This document shows positions 28,540 through 40,466 of a stretch of 64,000 nucleotides of DNA, piece after piece. This DNA comes from Mycteria americana (lineage: Eukaryota > Chordata > Aves > Ciconiiformes > Ciconiidae). Below the pieces are notes generated by a model. That model ran no database searches and was not told the DNA's origin. It worked only from the letters and a program-made list of their open reading frames with translations. The DNA is taken from positions 47,107,501 through 47,171,500 of the forward strand of contig NC_134370.1 in the NCBI RefSeq assembly GCF_035582795.1, given 5' to 3'. The translations under genes were made by a program, and so were the position numbers. The first letter of the stretch is position 1. The number at the start of each line of letters is the position of its first letter.

Positions 28540-31500
28540 GCCCACATATAAATAACCTCTCAGCAGGAGCCAAAACTCAAAGACTAACCCCATGGTTTTA
28601 AGCAAACAACGCCAATTTTCTCCTTTGTAGCTCTTTGACACATGTTGGCTGCATGCCCCGTTCTTGCCTTGTTCCTGCAGCAGAAGGCTCCGGGCAGCGG
28701 GTCCGGGAACGATAAGGAAACGAGCGGTGTAATTCCCAAGGCCTCCCAACACAGCCCTGTCAGCAGCTCTGGAGGCGGCCGATTCCAGCATGGCTGGAGA
28801 AAAGAAACCATGGCAAGAGGAGACCACAAGAGCCAGCAGCTGCCTGCACCCTCCCGCCACTTCCTTGAGCTGCCAACGCCACTCTGACTGCTGTTCCCTG
28901 GAAAGAGTCAAGCCCTGCAGAGTGAGGGATGGGAAGCAGCGCTGGTAGGGCACAAAAAGGGCTTCTGCCTGGGGTTTTCAGTAGGAGTGGGTCCCTACCC
29001 CAAGCATTCGGCTTCCCACATGCCCTAAAAATCCCAAAGAGAAATGGAATTACAGGATTAACACCAGCTCTGAAGAGATGGATGGAGCAAGCTTTGGAAG
29101 GGGCTGTAAAGTGAAGGGCAGTTTCACCAAAACACCTCCATTGGGAGGTCTTCCTCCCAAACTCCAGCCGCAAGACAAAGCAAACCCACGCCAGCCGCTA
29201 CCCATCATGTCTGAGTTGAAATCACAAGCATGTTTTCAAAGCATGAGGCTGGGACCAGCCCGCAACACCCTGTCCTGGCTTTACCCCACATCAAGCAACT
29301 CAGCTCTCCAAACCACAATCTCAAACACAGAGGAGGGCTCTTCATCCTCACCTTGATGGGGATCTCAGGTCAGAGCAGTTTGGGTTTTGCCAAAGACTCA
29401 TATCAAGTGTCTTGACACTTAGGGTGGGAAAAGCTGTTTTGGTGTGTTGGGGTTTTTTGCAAGCACAGAAGGTGCTCAGCACACAGAGGGTTCCAGCCCC
29501 TGGCATGGCAGCTCCCCGCTCCCACACCGTTCCTCAGGGAGCTTGGTGGTCAAACCGTGTTTGAACCATTTTGTATGGGAGCAAGACACACAGAGCCACT
29601 GATGGAGGGTGAGATGAAGTCCTAAAAGGATGCAAAGAGAGCAGAGCTGGAAGCTCTGAGCAACATGAATCTGCTGGGCTGCTTTACTGGTGCCACCGTC
29701 AGCTAGCAAAGGAGAAAAGGAAAAGCACTAGGGGACAGCAAGAAGCTGGCAATGGCTGGGATACTGCGACAGAAGAGGCCACGGCAGAGCTGGAGACGTT
29801 TATACCCACCAGCAGGATGATGCAAAGCAGCAGCACAGGATTAGCAGCCACACCTCCACAACCACATGCAAGGAGCTGCCTCCAAGATCAAGTTGTGGCC
29901 AAGCCTGCAGCAGTCTCCAGGCTCTACGCAGAGCATCTCTCTCTGAGATACAAAACTGGAAGCAAATGCAATATCCAATGTACAGAAATGTCCCTAAGGG
30001 GGTCTACGGCCATCTCCTGTTGGGCTTGGATCTAGCAGAGCTACTGCCTTCTGGGCAGACCTCACCTCTTCAAGCTGGAGTCATCTGAGCACCTCTTCAC
30101 CCCAACCTTCGCCCCTCCATTCACCACCAAACCTCATCCCTCCCACCAAAAATGGCTTGGGGGGGTAGGTGGGTGAGTGGAGCAACCGTGCTTTGATTAC
30201 AGTCAAGGAATTAATGCCCTGGTCAGGCTGGGACAGTCACGACTGTAGGAACAGCACTGAAGACACCATGTAGGTCTGCCTCTATGGGTTTAGGAGAAGG
30301 TGGTCTGCACAGATGACACCAAAGCCACATTGCAAACTGCCAGACAAGACAACGGCAGCAGGGAGGGCCCAGGGATGTATTTTTGGGGAGTATTTCTTTT
30401 TGTCAGCTGCCACTGGCATGGTGTAGCCACCCCACTTCCTCCACTGCCATCTGACCTCCCAGCCATTGCTGTAGCACCACCTCCAATGCCACGCTGTCCT
30501 GCCACAGAAATGTATTTCCACACCAGCTCTGGGGCCCTCCACTGTGGTGTCCCCCACTTTACAACATCCCCTCACCACTGGGCCACCCATAGCAGGGAAT
30601 CTCTGCTTGGAGCACGCGCAGGGCATAACCATGCTGTTTGGGGGGGGGAAATTCAGGGAAAAAAAAATGCACCAGTGGCTTCTACCCCCTCTCCTGCAGA
30701 GGGACATGACCGAATCCACCTTCCTCGCTGCTCAAAACCACAGTGCACATGGCCCAGAGAGGCTTTTCAGAAGAGCAGAGTCTCCAGCAGCTTCTGTTTG
30801 CCTTTCCCTTGTTTGCAGCAGCGTCGCATCTGGACACTCATCAGGAGAGAGGAAGGGGGAAAAAAAAGAAAAAACCACCCTCCTCCTGCTGAACAACCTC
30901 TCAATCAAAACAAAGCTGGAGCGGCAGCCAAGAGCTGGGAGGCTCTTTTGTTTAATGCTTAACATCCCCTGGCCAGGCCAGCCCGCCCCAGCGCGCCGAG
31001 GAGCGGGGTGCCAGGGGCAATGGCGTGGGCAGCAAGCCAGGGTGGGGAGCCAGCAAGCAAGCACCCGCCACTCTGGCGAATGGACCCTGGGGCCAACTCG
31101 GCCACATGAAAGTGGCCAGTGGGGCAGGCAGCAAAAACAGGCTTCCCAAGCCCAACTGATGCTGCTCCTCGGTGCACGGCCATTTTGCTGAGCATGGCTG
31201 CTCACTGAGAGCAGCTGTTCCCTCCTGAACACTGGTGCCCCCCTAAACCAAACTCCAGCTCAGCTCTGGCCATCCCCAATGACCCATGGCTTGCTGCCCA
31301 CCAAGTCAGGGCCAGACCCGGTTGCTGGTCCACACGCTCCGGACATGGGTGCATCAGCACAGGCTCATTTCTCTTGCTGCTGCAAGTATTAAGCTCCCAC
31401 TCCTGCCCTCCCAAATATCTTTTGGGGCTCCAGCAGCCCGGGCTGGTGCAAGCAGCTGCCCAGGCACCGAACCACAGCCCAAGGCAAGTCTGCGCTAGGT

Positions 31501-32884
31501 GCTCAGCCTGCCCCAGAGACCATGGAAGGTCTCAGCAGGGTTATTGCCAATGGGTTTCATCATGATCAGCCCCATCCTTGGCAAGGTTATTTCTTGTGTC
31601 CCAACACACAGATGGCATGAGGTTCAAGGAGGGTATGTAACAAGCCAGGGCATGCCACAACAGGAGGCTGGATACGGCCAAGATACACACCTAGAAAAAG
31701 GGGGTTTGGGATATTCAGTTCCCGAGGATTCACCCTGGGAAGCAGGAACCAGAGGAACCACGGGGTCACACTGGCAAAACATGTCCCATTGAGCCCATGG
31801 GCCATGTCCACAGGCTCAGTCGCTGCGACGTCAGACTCGGGAGCAAGGGTGATCTCGCCCATGGACACCAGTGCCAGCTCAAGCACCTGCTGACATGAAA
31901 GGGTGTCTGAAAAAACCCAAAGCAAAGCTCTTCCCTACACCCAGCAAGGACTGAAGGGCTGCAAAACCCTACAGTGAGATATTTAAAGAGCACAAAAGCA
32001 GAAGGAGGGGCAAATGACTGTGGCACCAAAGCACCTCATCAAGCAAAAATAGTCACTACTAAAGTGCTCTCTAATCCAGCCAAGGAGATAAAACAAAACG
32101 TCCTGGCTGGAGGCTGACTGCTCAGCATGCATGTATGTACACGGAGGTCATCTACACTGGGCTGAAGCCGGTAGAGGGAGAGACAGTCTCTCTTTCTTCA
32201 TCCCCAGATGGAGACCAGGCTCCCTGCTCAAAACAGAAGTGGAAGCAGCACAGGGTTAAGCAGAGGACAAGCTGCTGGAGACAAAATGTTGGGCTGAGTC
32301 ACATTGTGGCTGTTCCTGTTTCGGTCTGAGCAAGTTTCTTGCTTCCCAGGCAGGGTCTGTCCCCAGGCCTGCAGGAACCCGTCACCTTTGTCCCCCCAAT
32401 GCACTCCTCAGAGGAGCTGCCCTCCCACAGCCAGCACGTATCTCCTCTCTTCACTTGTCCTTCAGACTCCACGTGCCATTTTTGGGGCATCTCTGCAGCT
32501 TTCAGGAGACAGGAAGAGCCTAAAGCCACTGCTCACCTCCATCTCACCCCCTCCACACTGCCCCAGCCATCAACCCATCCTCAGGCTCTTCCTTGAGAAA
32601 TAAAACTGCTTTCCCACCCCTCACCATGCAGACACCTTTCTTCTCCTCACCCAAGGCTTTCCTGACCCAAAGTAAGCCATCTAGCTGCCCCCAGGAGGCT
32701 GACGAAACACAGCCAATGTTTCCTCCTGAGTGGAAATGCGACACGTTTTCCTGCAGATCCAGACCTTAAATCACTTCTCAAAACGGGGCTCAACACTCTA
32801 GGCTGAGCCTTCATCAATGTGGTTGTACCTGAATCTGGACAAGTAAAATGGCAGAACCGTCCTCATGGTGTATCTGTACGGAGA

Positions 32885-33524
32885 TGATAGAATGGTTTGG
32901 GTTGGAAGGGGCCTTCAGAGATCATCTAGTCCAACCCTCCTGCCATGGGCAGGGACATCTTTCACTAGATCAGGGTGCTCAAAGCCCCATCCAACCTGAC
33001 TATGAACACTTCCAATGATGGGACATCCACAACTTCCCTGGGCAACCTCTTCCAGTGTTTCACCACCCTCATCATAAAAACGTTTCTTCCTTATGTCCAA
33101 TCTTTCAGTTTAAAACTACCCTCTTTCAGTTTAAAACTGCTACCCCTTTTCCTGTCATTGTAGACCCTGCTAAAAAGTGTCTCTCCATCATTCTTATAAG
33201 CCCCCTGTAAGCCAGGTGGGGTCGCACCAGAGTGGAATAGAGAGAGATAATCACCCCCTTAGACCTGCTGGCCATGCTGCTTGTGATGTAGCCCAGGATG
33301 CGACTGGCTTTCTGGGCTGCAAGTGCACATTGGCAGCTCGTATCCAATTTGTCACCTGCCAGTATCCCCAAGTCCTCCTCCACAGGGCTGCTCTCAATCT
33401 ATTCACCCCCCAGTCTGTATTGATAGTGGAGATTGCCCTGACCCAGGTGCAGTACCTTGCACTTGGCCTTGTTGAACTTCATGAGGTTCGCATGGGCCCA
33501 CTCCTCCAGCCTGTCAAGGTCCAT
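32885..33524 (-). mobile_element. CR1 LINE fragment with internal deletion and 21-bp duplication
   Basis: Carries the CR1 3' end at 32885 and an ORF2 remnant on the minus strand ([34 protein letters not shown]). Compared with the copy at 22054 it lacks a stretch near 33208, where the region after AAGCCCCCTGTAAG jumps to the segment before the RPHL motif. The segment TCTTTCAGTTTAAAACT occurs twice, at 33101-33117 and 33122-33138. It is the nearest CR1 downstream of exon 2 in transcript direction. Confidence 0.93.
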
Positions 33525-35548
33525 GATGTTTGGTCCCTGTCTTCATAATCCCCACCTCGCTTTGGCATTTCTACCTGCAGAGGGCTTCTGCAGCTGCATC
33601 AGTGAAAGAAATAAATCTTTAATAGTAAAAAACCCAGGAAAAGCCATGCAGGGTACAACCAAAGGTCCAGCCAGCCAGCTCCTGTGCTGCTCTGACCGCG
33701 GCCAGCAGCAGATGGCTATGAAGGAACATAACAGCCAAGCATGTTGAGATATTTCCCAAACCACTTCCCAAGCTCCAGTCCTCCTCCGGCTTTTCCCAAG
33801 CCAAAAAGACATTGCCCTGTACACCCCCCTAATGGGTTCCCCCTCCACAAACCCACCCAGGTGCCCCAGAGCATTGGTGAACTTTCAGCATCCCCAGCTT
33901 TTTGCAGCAGCATTCAAGTCCATTGTGCGAAAGAGCATCTGCTCCTCTTCCCGGTTTCATTCCATCTGGTTCTGCTGCCAGAAAGGACAAGGAAACAACA
34001 CATCATCTCCACACCACTCCTTAATTTTACAGGCTTCAGTCACCTGCCCCAGGAGTCTTCCTCTCGAGCAGAGGAAGCACTGACCTCCTTAGCAGCTCTT
34101 CTCCCAGAGCCATCCCATTGCCGACCATCCCCACCACCCTTCTCTCCATATACACTCTATCTTTTTGCGGATGGAAAAAAAGAAATATATCTCCCCAACA
34201 TCTCACTGGTCTCAGCAACTCCCCCAAATCCACTGAGCGTTCCCCACCCATCCCTTCCCAGTACCCAGCACCGTGATCCCCACGCCAAAGCAAAAATCCT
34301 CCCGGGAAGCCACCAGCTGCAAACATGGCAACGCACACCCCAATAACCCCCCAGCCACTCTCCCGACACCCCAGCACATGTTGATGGCAATAGGGTTGAG
34401 CCACCCCAAACGCACACAATTGCGATGCTCACCCCATGCATGGCAAACACGTGGCTTCACAGGCACAGACCAGTAACACCACACGTGCAGCTAGTGTGGA
34501 GGAGCTTCTGCTCCAAGCGTGAAGAACTCCATGCACTCAAAGTCTTCCCCCATCCACCCGCAGAAATCACATCAGCCACTGTGATTACTAAGAAATGAGC
34601 TAACCAAGCTGCCGCTCCAGCAGCCGTATCCAGAAATGGCTGCGCAGCCACCCAGAGGCCAAACGCCACTCAGACAGACAGACAGCTGTTCACCCTGTCG
34701 GCTGTGCGCCGCTGGCGGGGCATTTCGCACCCCTGGTGACCCGGAAGAGCAGCTTTGCTGGCTCAGCATCACTGCTGCATATTAGCAGAGAAGTGACATG
34801 TAAAAAATCACCCACAGCAACCCATCGGCCCGAGGCTGATCATCACCACAAGTGGGACAAAGCCCACGTACCAACAGCAGACCAAGAAACGAGGCGGTAA
34901 CTCCTGTCAACCCTGCACCCTGTGCACCCACGCAGATCCCACATTTACTAACACGTTAAGGTTTCCTTCTCTACAAATGATGCAACCAGACAGAAATTAA
35001 TTCCTCCGGGAGCCACAGGGAGCTTTGGCACGCAAGGTGAAGCCACGGGAAAGCAGAGCACGGCGGCCAACAGACACTGCCCTGTCCTGTTGGGAGCTGG
35101 AGCGGGCACAGAACCGGTACATCACCTTCACACCCAGCCCAGGCTCCTCCCTCAGACTGACAGGAGCTGGAGAGGTTTGGACCCGCTTGGCACAGCTGCA
35201 GCACTGAAGAAACCAAATCCTCAAGGGTACAGCAGGATGGTACCCTGACACACAGTGACTGCAGGCGATTTGCTGGTGCATGGTTCCCAGAAACCAGGCA
35301 CGGCTTGACCGGTGCCCTCCCGTCACCGCATCCAGACTCCAGCACATCACACGGTCAAACCATCTTCAGGCCACAACCAGGAGGCACCAGCCATACATCA
35401 GTGCTGGCCCCCAACGGTACAACAGGTACAAGGTCCCACTGTAAGCTCTTGCTCCCTCATCACCCACAGCGGCACACCCCAGCGTAGGAGCAACCCCCAG
35501 AGCCCAGTGGCAACGCCACCTCCACCCACACCCCAACACCTTTCTTAC

Positions 35549-36292
35549 CTTCTCCGACTTCACCTTTTTCAGCTGCCGGCACTCACTTTCCCCATCCTCC
35601 AGCTCCGACTTAACTCCCAAGGGATTGAGCGCAGCTCCCGTGTCAATAGCTATACTCCCAAGCTGCTCAGCAGCAGCAGGCTCTGTCCCCTGGCTCCCAT
35701 CATACTGTCCCACCCTCACTGCCAGGGCCAGGGGCTGCAGCACGCTGGGCTCCTTCTCCACTCCAGCCCCCGTGCCCTCACTCCTTTCCTTCTTGCTTTT
35801 GGATGAGCCGCCCTCCTTCTCCTTCTTGGAGCCGGCCACACTGCGAGACACCTTGGCCGATTTCTCTGAGCCCTTCGGGGTGACGGGAGGCACCAAACTG
35901 CCCGAGTTTGTGCCATCCCCAGAGCGTCCTTGAGCCTCCTTCTTGCCACCAGCTCCCTCGCTGGGAGTGAACAAGGAGGTCCCTGGGGTTGGCTTGCTGT
36001 CCTTGCCACTCTTGCTCCTTTTCGACTTGGACTTGCCCTCCTTGCCCTGCGGGCCTGGCACCGGGCTCACAAACTTGATGTTATCTGGTAGCGTTGCCAC
36101 CGCGTTGGGTGCCGGGAGTCCCACCTCTTTGGAGCCTGACATTTCCAATTTCTGCTGATCCTTCTCCAAATCAGCGTCCAGGTCAATGATGAGATTCCCT
36201 ACACCAATGTCCCACTCATCCCCGCTGTCGTACGTCTCAACCGGGTTCGCATCTATTCCTTTCCCTCCGGAAGCTCCACTGCTCAAGGACAT
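35549..36292 (-). CDS. ZNF609: ZNF609 first coding exon (N-terminal 248 codons, partial gene)
   Basis: Encodes the N-terminus of zinc finger protein 609, a nuclear regulator reported to work with the cohesin loader NIPBL and the Integrator complex. The frame opens MSLSSGASGGKGIDANPVET, essentially the mammalian ZNF609 start as I remember it. Residues about 19-51 are the conserved acidic block (YDSGDEWDIGVGNLIIDLDA) shared with ZNF608 and related to Drosophila Scribbler/Brakeless. Lys/Ser-rich low-complexity stretches follow at about 84-97 and 155-175. The frame ends ...LKKVKSEK at a consensus donor (AAG, then GTAAGAAAG) in phase 0. The ATG is fixed by an in-frame TGA 21 nt upstream (36313-36311) and has A at -3. 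The single C2H2 finger and the rest of the roughly 1,400-residue protein are encoded outside the window. Frame reading past 35549 is intron. Confidence 0.96.
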
Positions 36293-36410
36293 CTTAGAGT
36301 TAACAGCCCCTCACGGTTCAAGGCTCTTCCCTGCCTCCACGCCCTGGGGGTCACCTACGTCCTCGGGGGGCTTCCAGTGGTCGGGGTCTGCCCAGGTGAT
36401 GGCATCGCTG
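36293..36410 (-). other. ZNF609: ZNF609 exon 2, 5' UTR part, with splice acceptor
   Basis: Untranslated start of exon 2, preceded by a strong pyrimidine tract and a CAGCAG tandem acceptor. The first AG puts the exon start at 36410, the second at 36407. The segment holds a 16-codon upstream ORF (36405-36355, MPSPGQTPTTGSPPRT) that starts with G at -3. The frame of the main ATG is open across this UTR until TGA at 36313-36311, so the main ORF cannot begin earlier. Using the first acceptor, the whole exon is 862 nt. From memory the human equivalent is about 874 nt, so size and structure agree. Confidence 0.88.
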
Positions 36411-39400
36411 CTGGAAGGGAGAGCAAAGAGAACAGGGTTACACATGAAGAGCCCCGGGCAGGCAGATCTGCCTTCATTGGCAGACACACGTGCAGGCAGG
36501 AGAGGTCCTGGGCAGGGTGAAAGCCCCCAGTCTCCCAAATCCCCCACCGCACAGTGCAAGGCAGCATCCTCCTGGCACCCCTCCCCAGGCTGGGGGCTGC
36601 TCCTCGGCCATCCCCCCAGCAGCAGCCATCTGGCACCGGTCCCTCAATCAATACTGGCCCTGGCAGGTCACAGCTCTCAGCTCCAACAAGACATTACTCA
36701 CACATTTCCCTGCTCACCATTTCCCTCTGAATTATTGAGCGCTGCCCCTGGGAGGGAGGATTGATTCCTCTCCTGCTAATGCCACCCAGGGGGAGGGCTC
36801 CTCTCCGCACTAGCCTCGCTGCGAGAGACAAGAGCCACTCTCCAGGGAAGTCAAGTGCCTCGGTGGGAAATAAATCCTGAGCATCAGAGTGGTCGCCAAA
36901 GGCCAAATGGCAACGGGAAGTGCTGGGTGTCCATCCCGCACCTCCAGGCAGCACAACACAGCACCCAGCTTTAGGACATTAAACAGCCATCACCTCCAGC
37001 ATGAGCAGCTGTGTAGCAGGCTCTGAAGGATGGGAAACTGAGGCACAGTTGCACGGGTACCTGGTCTTAACTGGGAAGAGAGGGACTGGCCGCTGGCTGT
37101 ACCTGCCTATGCCGTGGCCAACCCCAGCTAGCCCAAAATTTCTCCTCCCAGCTTCCCAGCCCCTTGCCCTCCCTGCTCTCAGATGCACTGTACACTGCCC
37201 TGTCCCCAGAGGCAGTGATGGGAGAGGAAAACAAAACAGACACCCACACACAATAAAGTTGCTCGCTGAGATTAGCTCGTGGCAATTACACTGACGAGAC
37301 ATCATTAACACATGAAACAGCTTCTTCCCAGCAGCCACCTGGCCAGCTACTCGGCCCCAGCCGCCTGCTCCCCAGATCTCTTAAGAAATCCTTGACCACC
37401 CATTGGACAAAGCTCCTCTCCAGCAGCACTGTCCTCCCCTTCCCCACCAAGCTACAGGCCCACTGGCTCCTGGTACTATATACAAGCAACACTTTAAAAA
37501 CAGGTGACTTAAAGGGAAATGAGAAGGGGGGGAGGAGGGGGGCCCAAAACCAAAACAACCCACACATGCACAAATTTCTTCAAACCCCAGCAGGCAGGAG
37601 CCTGGAAAGCAGCTTCATGGTGCGTTTCCAGAGATGCAAACACTGTAAAAATGCCAGGGATTCTTTCATCCGACAGACTGTCGCAGCCAGACCATTTTCC
37701 ATCTGCTCCCCACAGCATCCTCGGCTCTGTACAGCTAATAATCCACTCTCTGACAGGTCATTACGGAGATTTTTAACCCCAGGAGCCGGGGGCTAGCATG
37801 CAAGCTGGAAAAGAAAAGCACTGACCTCTCATTTCAGTGGCAGAGAAAAGTGCCAAATCAGGAGATCACTTTGTGCACCAGAGTCGCTAACGGCTTCCCA
37901 AAGCCACCTTGTGTGTTTCTATCACCACCTCCTCCTCCTCTTCCTCCTGCCCCGGCACCTGCTCCCCAGCCCCAAGCCAGGCCATCCAGCCGGACCCCAC
38001 CAACCCGCCTCTCCGGAGCCCCTCTCCAAACCACCAATGGGGCTGGCGATCGGCAGTGACCACCTCATCTCTGCACAGCACAGACCTCCCTGGCCAGCAC
38101 GGGTTGCCGCAGCAAGCTCCCTTTATGCCACGGATCCACAGCGATTCCTTTGTCCAGATGGGTAAAGCCGGTACCAAGGTGGATGAACAAGACTTTTAGC
38201 CGATAACAGCCCCTTCCCAGCCCAAAGTTGAGGCACAGCATCCAGACACAACCCAGCCGGACAGGGCTCGGGGACACGGTGCTACTGCACAGGACCAACA
38301 CACGTGAGCTACCAGGAGAGGACGAGGCTCAGCCTCCAACTCCAAGAGCTGCCCACTCAAGGTTGGAGCATGCAAAGGGCCACAGCCAGCTCAGATCAGA
38401 GGGACAGATGGACCAGGATCTGGCCTCACAGTCACAGGAAGGTGACGGACAATCTGCAGGGCTGTATTGCAACAGGCACAGCATCACCTGCTCCACGCAA
38501 TGCCTCCACGATGCTGGCTTGGCCAGCTCTCAGCTCACACCGAGGAGCTCACCTTGCTGTTTTAAGTGTGCATGTATACACGCACACACACATATACATA
38601 AATATTATTTACATATATGAAATAAGGAGAGCAGATGAGCAGGACTTTGGTCTGAAACTATGCAAACGTCAGCAGCATTTGCCAATTCCTACCACAACAA
38701 AAGGAAGAAGGAGCCCAGAAGTCCACTGGGTTCCTGGCAATTAGAGAGCCAGGAACAATCAAAGGGTTAGAAAACAAGAGGAGAAAAAACATTCACCCTA
38801 CAGAGGAGGCATCGAGGGAGCCCAAGCTCTGCTAATGCAGAGGGAAGGGAACCGCAAACAGGATGGACGAGAACAGGCTGGATTTGCAAGAGTGGAGGAA
38901 AGGTGCATCGTGCTGAGAGCAGGGCAGGGAGCTCAAGACATACCACTGCAGGAAGAGGGATTGGGGCAGGGATCAGCTCTTTCCAGCCCGGGGCTGAAGG
39001 CTAGGACCTCAGTATGCGATCTGGGGGGGTCCCCTGAACATCATCCATCGCATGTGGCTCTAAAAGCATTTCCCACAGTTCAAACACCCTCTCCCCAAAA
39101 CACCCATCCCGATTCCCCATTTCTCTTCTCCAAAGAGCCACCCTCGCAGGCTCAACCTCTGCAGCCAGAGGAGCCTTTCGGGTCCCTCTCCCAAGCAAGA
39201 CCCCCAGGGACCCCTGACCTGCCCAGCCCATAATCCAGAGAAGAGGTCCCTTTCCCACCACCTGGTTTGCCCAAGCTGGAGAAGCACTGGGTGCTATCCA
39301 GATCCTCCCCGCTCTCCTGCCGGGGAGGGAGTAATGCCACCACAAATCACAGCATCTCAGAAAACAGACGGAGGAGACTGATTCACTTTTAAACGTGTCC

Positions 39401-40449
39401 TTCCTCTTACCTCCTGCCATCGCAGGATTGATCCCTGTGCAACATGAAAAGCATGTGCTCACTTGTTGGCCTGGAGATCTGCCAACAAAGCGTTTTAGGA
39501 GCAGTCCTGGAGCGCAGATCCTACAAGGAGACAGCTTTCTGCTTGGGAATGCTGCACACACGCAGCACCAGACATGAATAATTCAGCTCCATTAGGTGCG
39601 GAGACCTCTACAATCCACATCTACAGGCTGGGACAGAGCCAACCAAGAGACAAACCTGAAAGTTCACTTTCGGATCTGCAAACACACCTAGAGAAACCTA
39701 TTCAAACAGAATAGCTCGCCTTCAAAAAGGGAGCAAGGAAACCGCACGAGCCCCCGGCTCTTTGTGCTAAAACATGCACAGGATGCTCGGCAGCAAACCC
39801 GCCAAGCTCACACCACTCCAGCTTTCTCTACCAGTTACCAGAGGCCAAGAAACCAAAGCAGGGAAAGATTGAATGCCCAAGGGCAGCAAGATGCAGGAGA
39901 AAGCTCTTCTCCTGGCAACAACCAGCCCACACATAGGGAGACCGTCTCATACCCATGTGCTCCAGCCTGCAGCGCTCCAGGATCAGCCTCTGGTGGCTTC
40001 CAGACATGACCAACTGCAATTTTCACCCTGATTAACTTTCAGGAATGCCTGCAAGAAGGAGCAGCAAAGATGACGGGAGGGGAAAAAAAAGTCTCCAGGA
40101 CACGGCGTTTTCTCCGGCGAGGCACAAGGCAGGGAGCAGAGGGTTTCAGTGAGATGCTTGCCCCGGCCAGGAGCGACCCTGGAGAGCAAACAGGCCCCTC
40201 TGCTCCCTCCCAGGGGGAGGGCAAAGGCAGCGCCGGCAGCCAGGGGAAAAAAGCATCCATGGAAGAGATGCTAGCCCCCTCCCGCTTGCCAAGACCCCGA
40301 GGGGCTCCCCACGAGCCCCCAGCCCCGCTCTGCCAAGGCAGTGGCCCGCAGGGCCGCAGTGCCGAGGCTCTTCCTCCCACCACTGGCAGCCAGCCAGCAG
40401 TGCACAAGATCCCTTTTTGTTTCCTTTTACGACTAAAGAAACTCAGGGC

Positions 40450-40466
40450 GGGGGGGGGGGGGGGGG
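40450..40466. repeat. 17-base poly-G run
   Basis: Pure G run (GGGCG just before it) in ZNF609 intron 1. The length is likely variable and prone to sequencing error. The transcript strand carries C here. Confidence 0.95.

Larger units (their letters stand above)
1..35548 (-). other. ZNF609: ZNF609 intron 2 (5' portion, continues beyond the window)
   Basis: Begins at the GTAAGAAAG donor after codon 248 and runs off the left edge. Intron 2 of this gene is also very long in mammals, so 35 kb without an exon is expected. Contents seen: CR1 fragments at 4370-4635, about 4965-5200, 17912-18579, 18809-18903, 22054-22865 and 32885-33524; a TA/CA microsatellite at 24922-24977; A-rich tracts at 14084-14190, 26109-26178 and 28521-28539; and a perfect 15-bp hairpin at 25406-25442. 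No further ZNF609 coding exon, RNA gene or embedded gene is supported. Confidence 0.85.

Noticed and set aside
30300..31191. Overlapping plus-strand frames of 220 and 215 codons
   Set aside because: No recognisable family, two overlapping frames equally open, no matched splice sites, and low-complexity Pro/Ser/His-rich translation. Expected by chance in GC-rich intron.
35366..35548. Continuation of the ZNF609 frame past codon 248 (starting VRKVLGCGWRWR)
   Set aside because: The frame crosses a consensus donor (AAG, GTAAGAAAG) exactly where the conserved KVKSEK ends; the residues after it are unlike ZNF609. It is intron.
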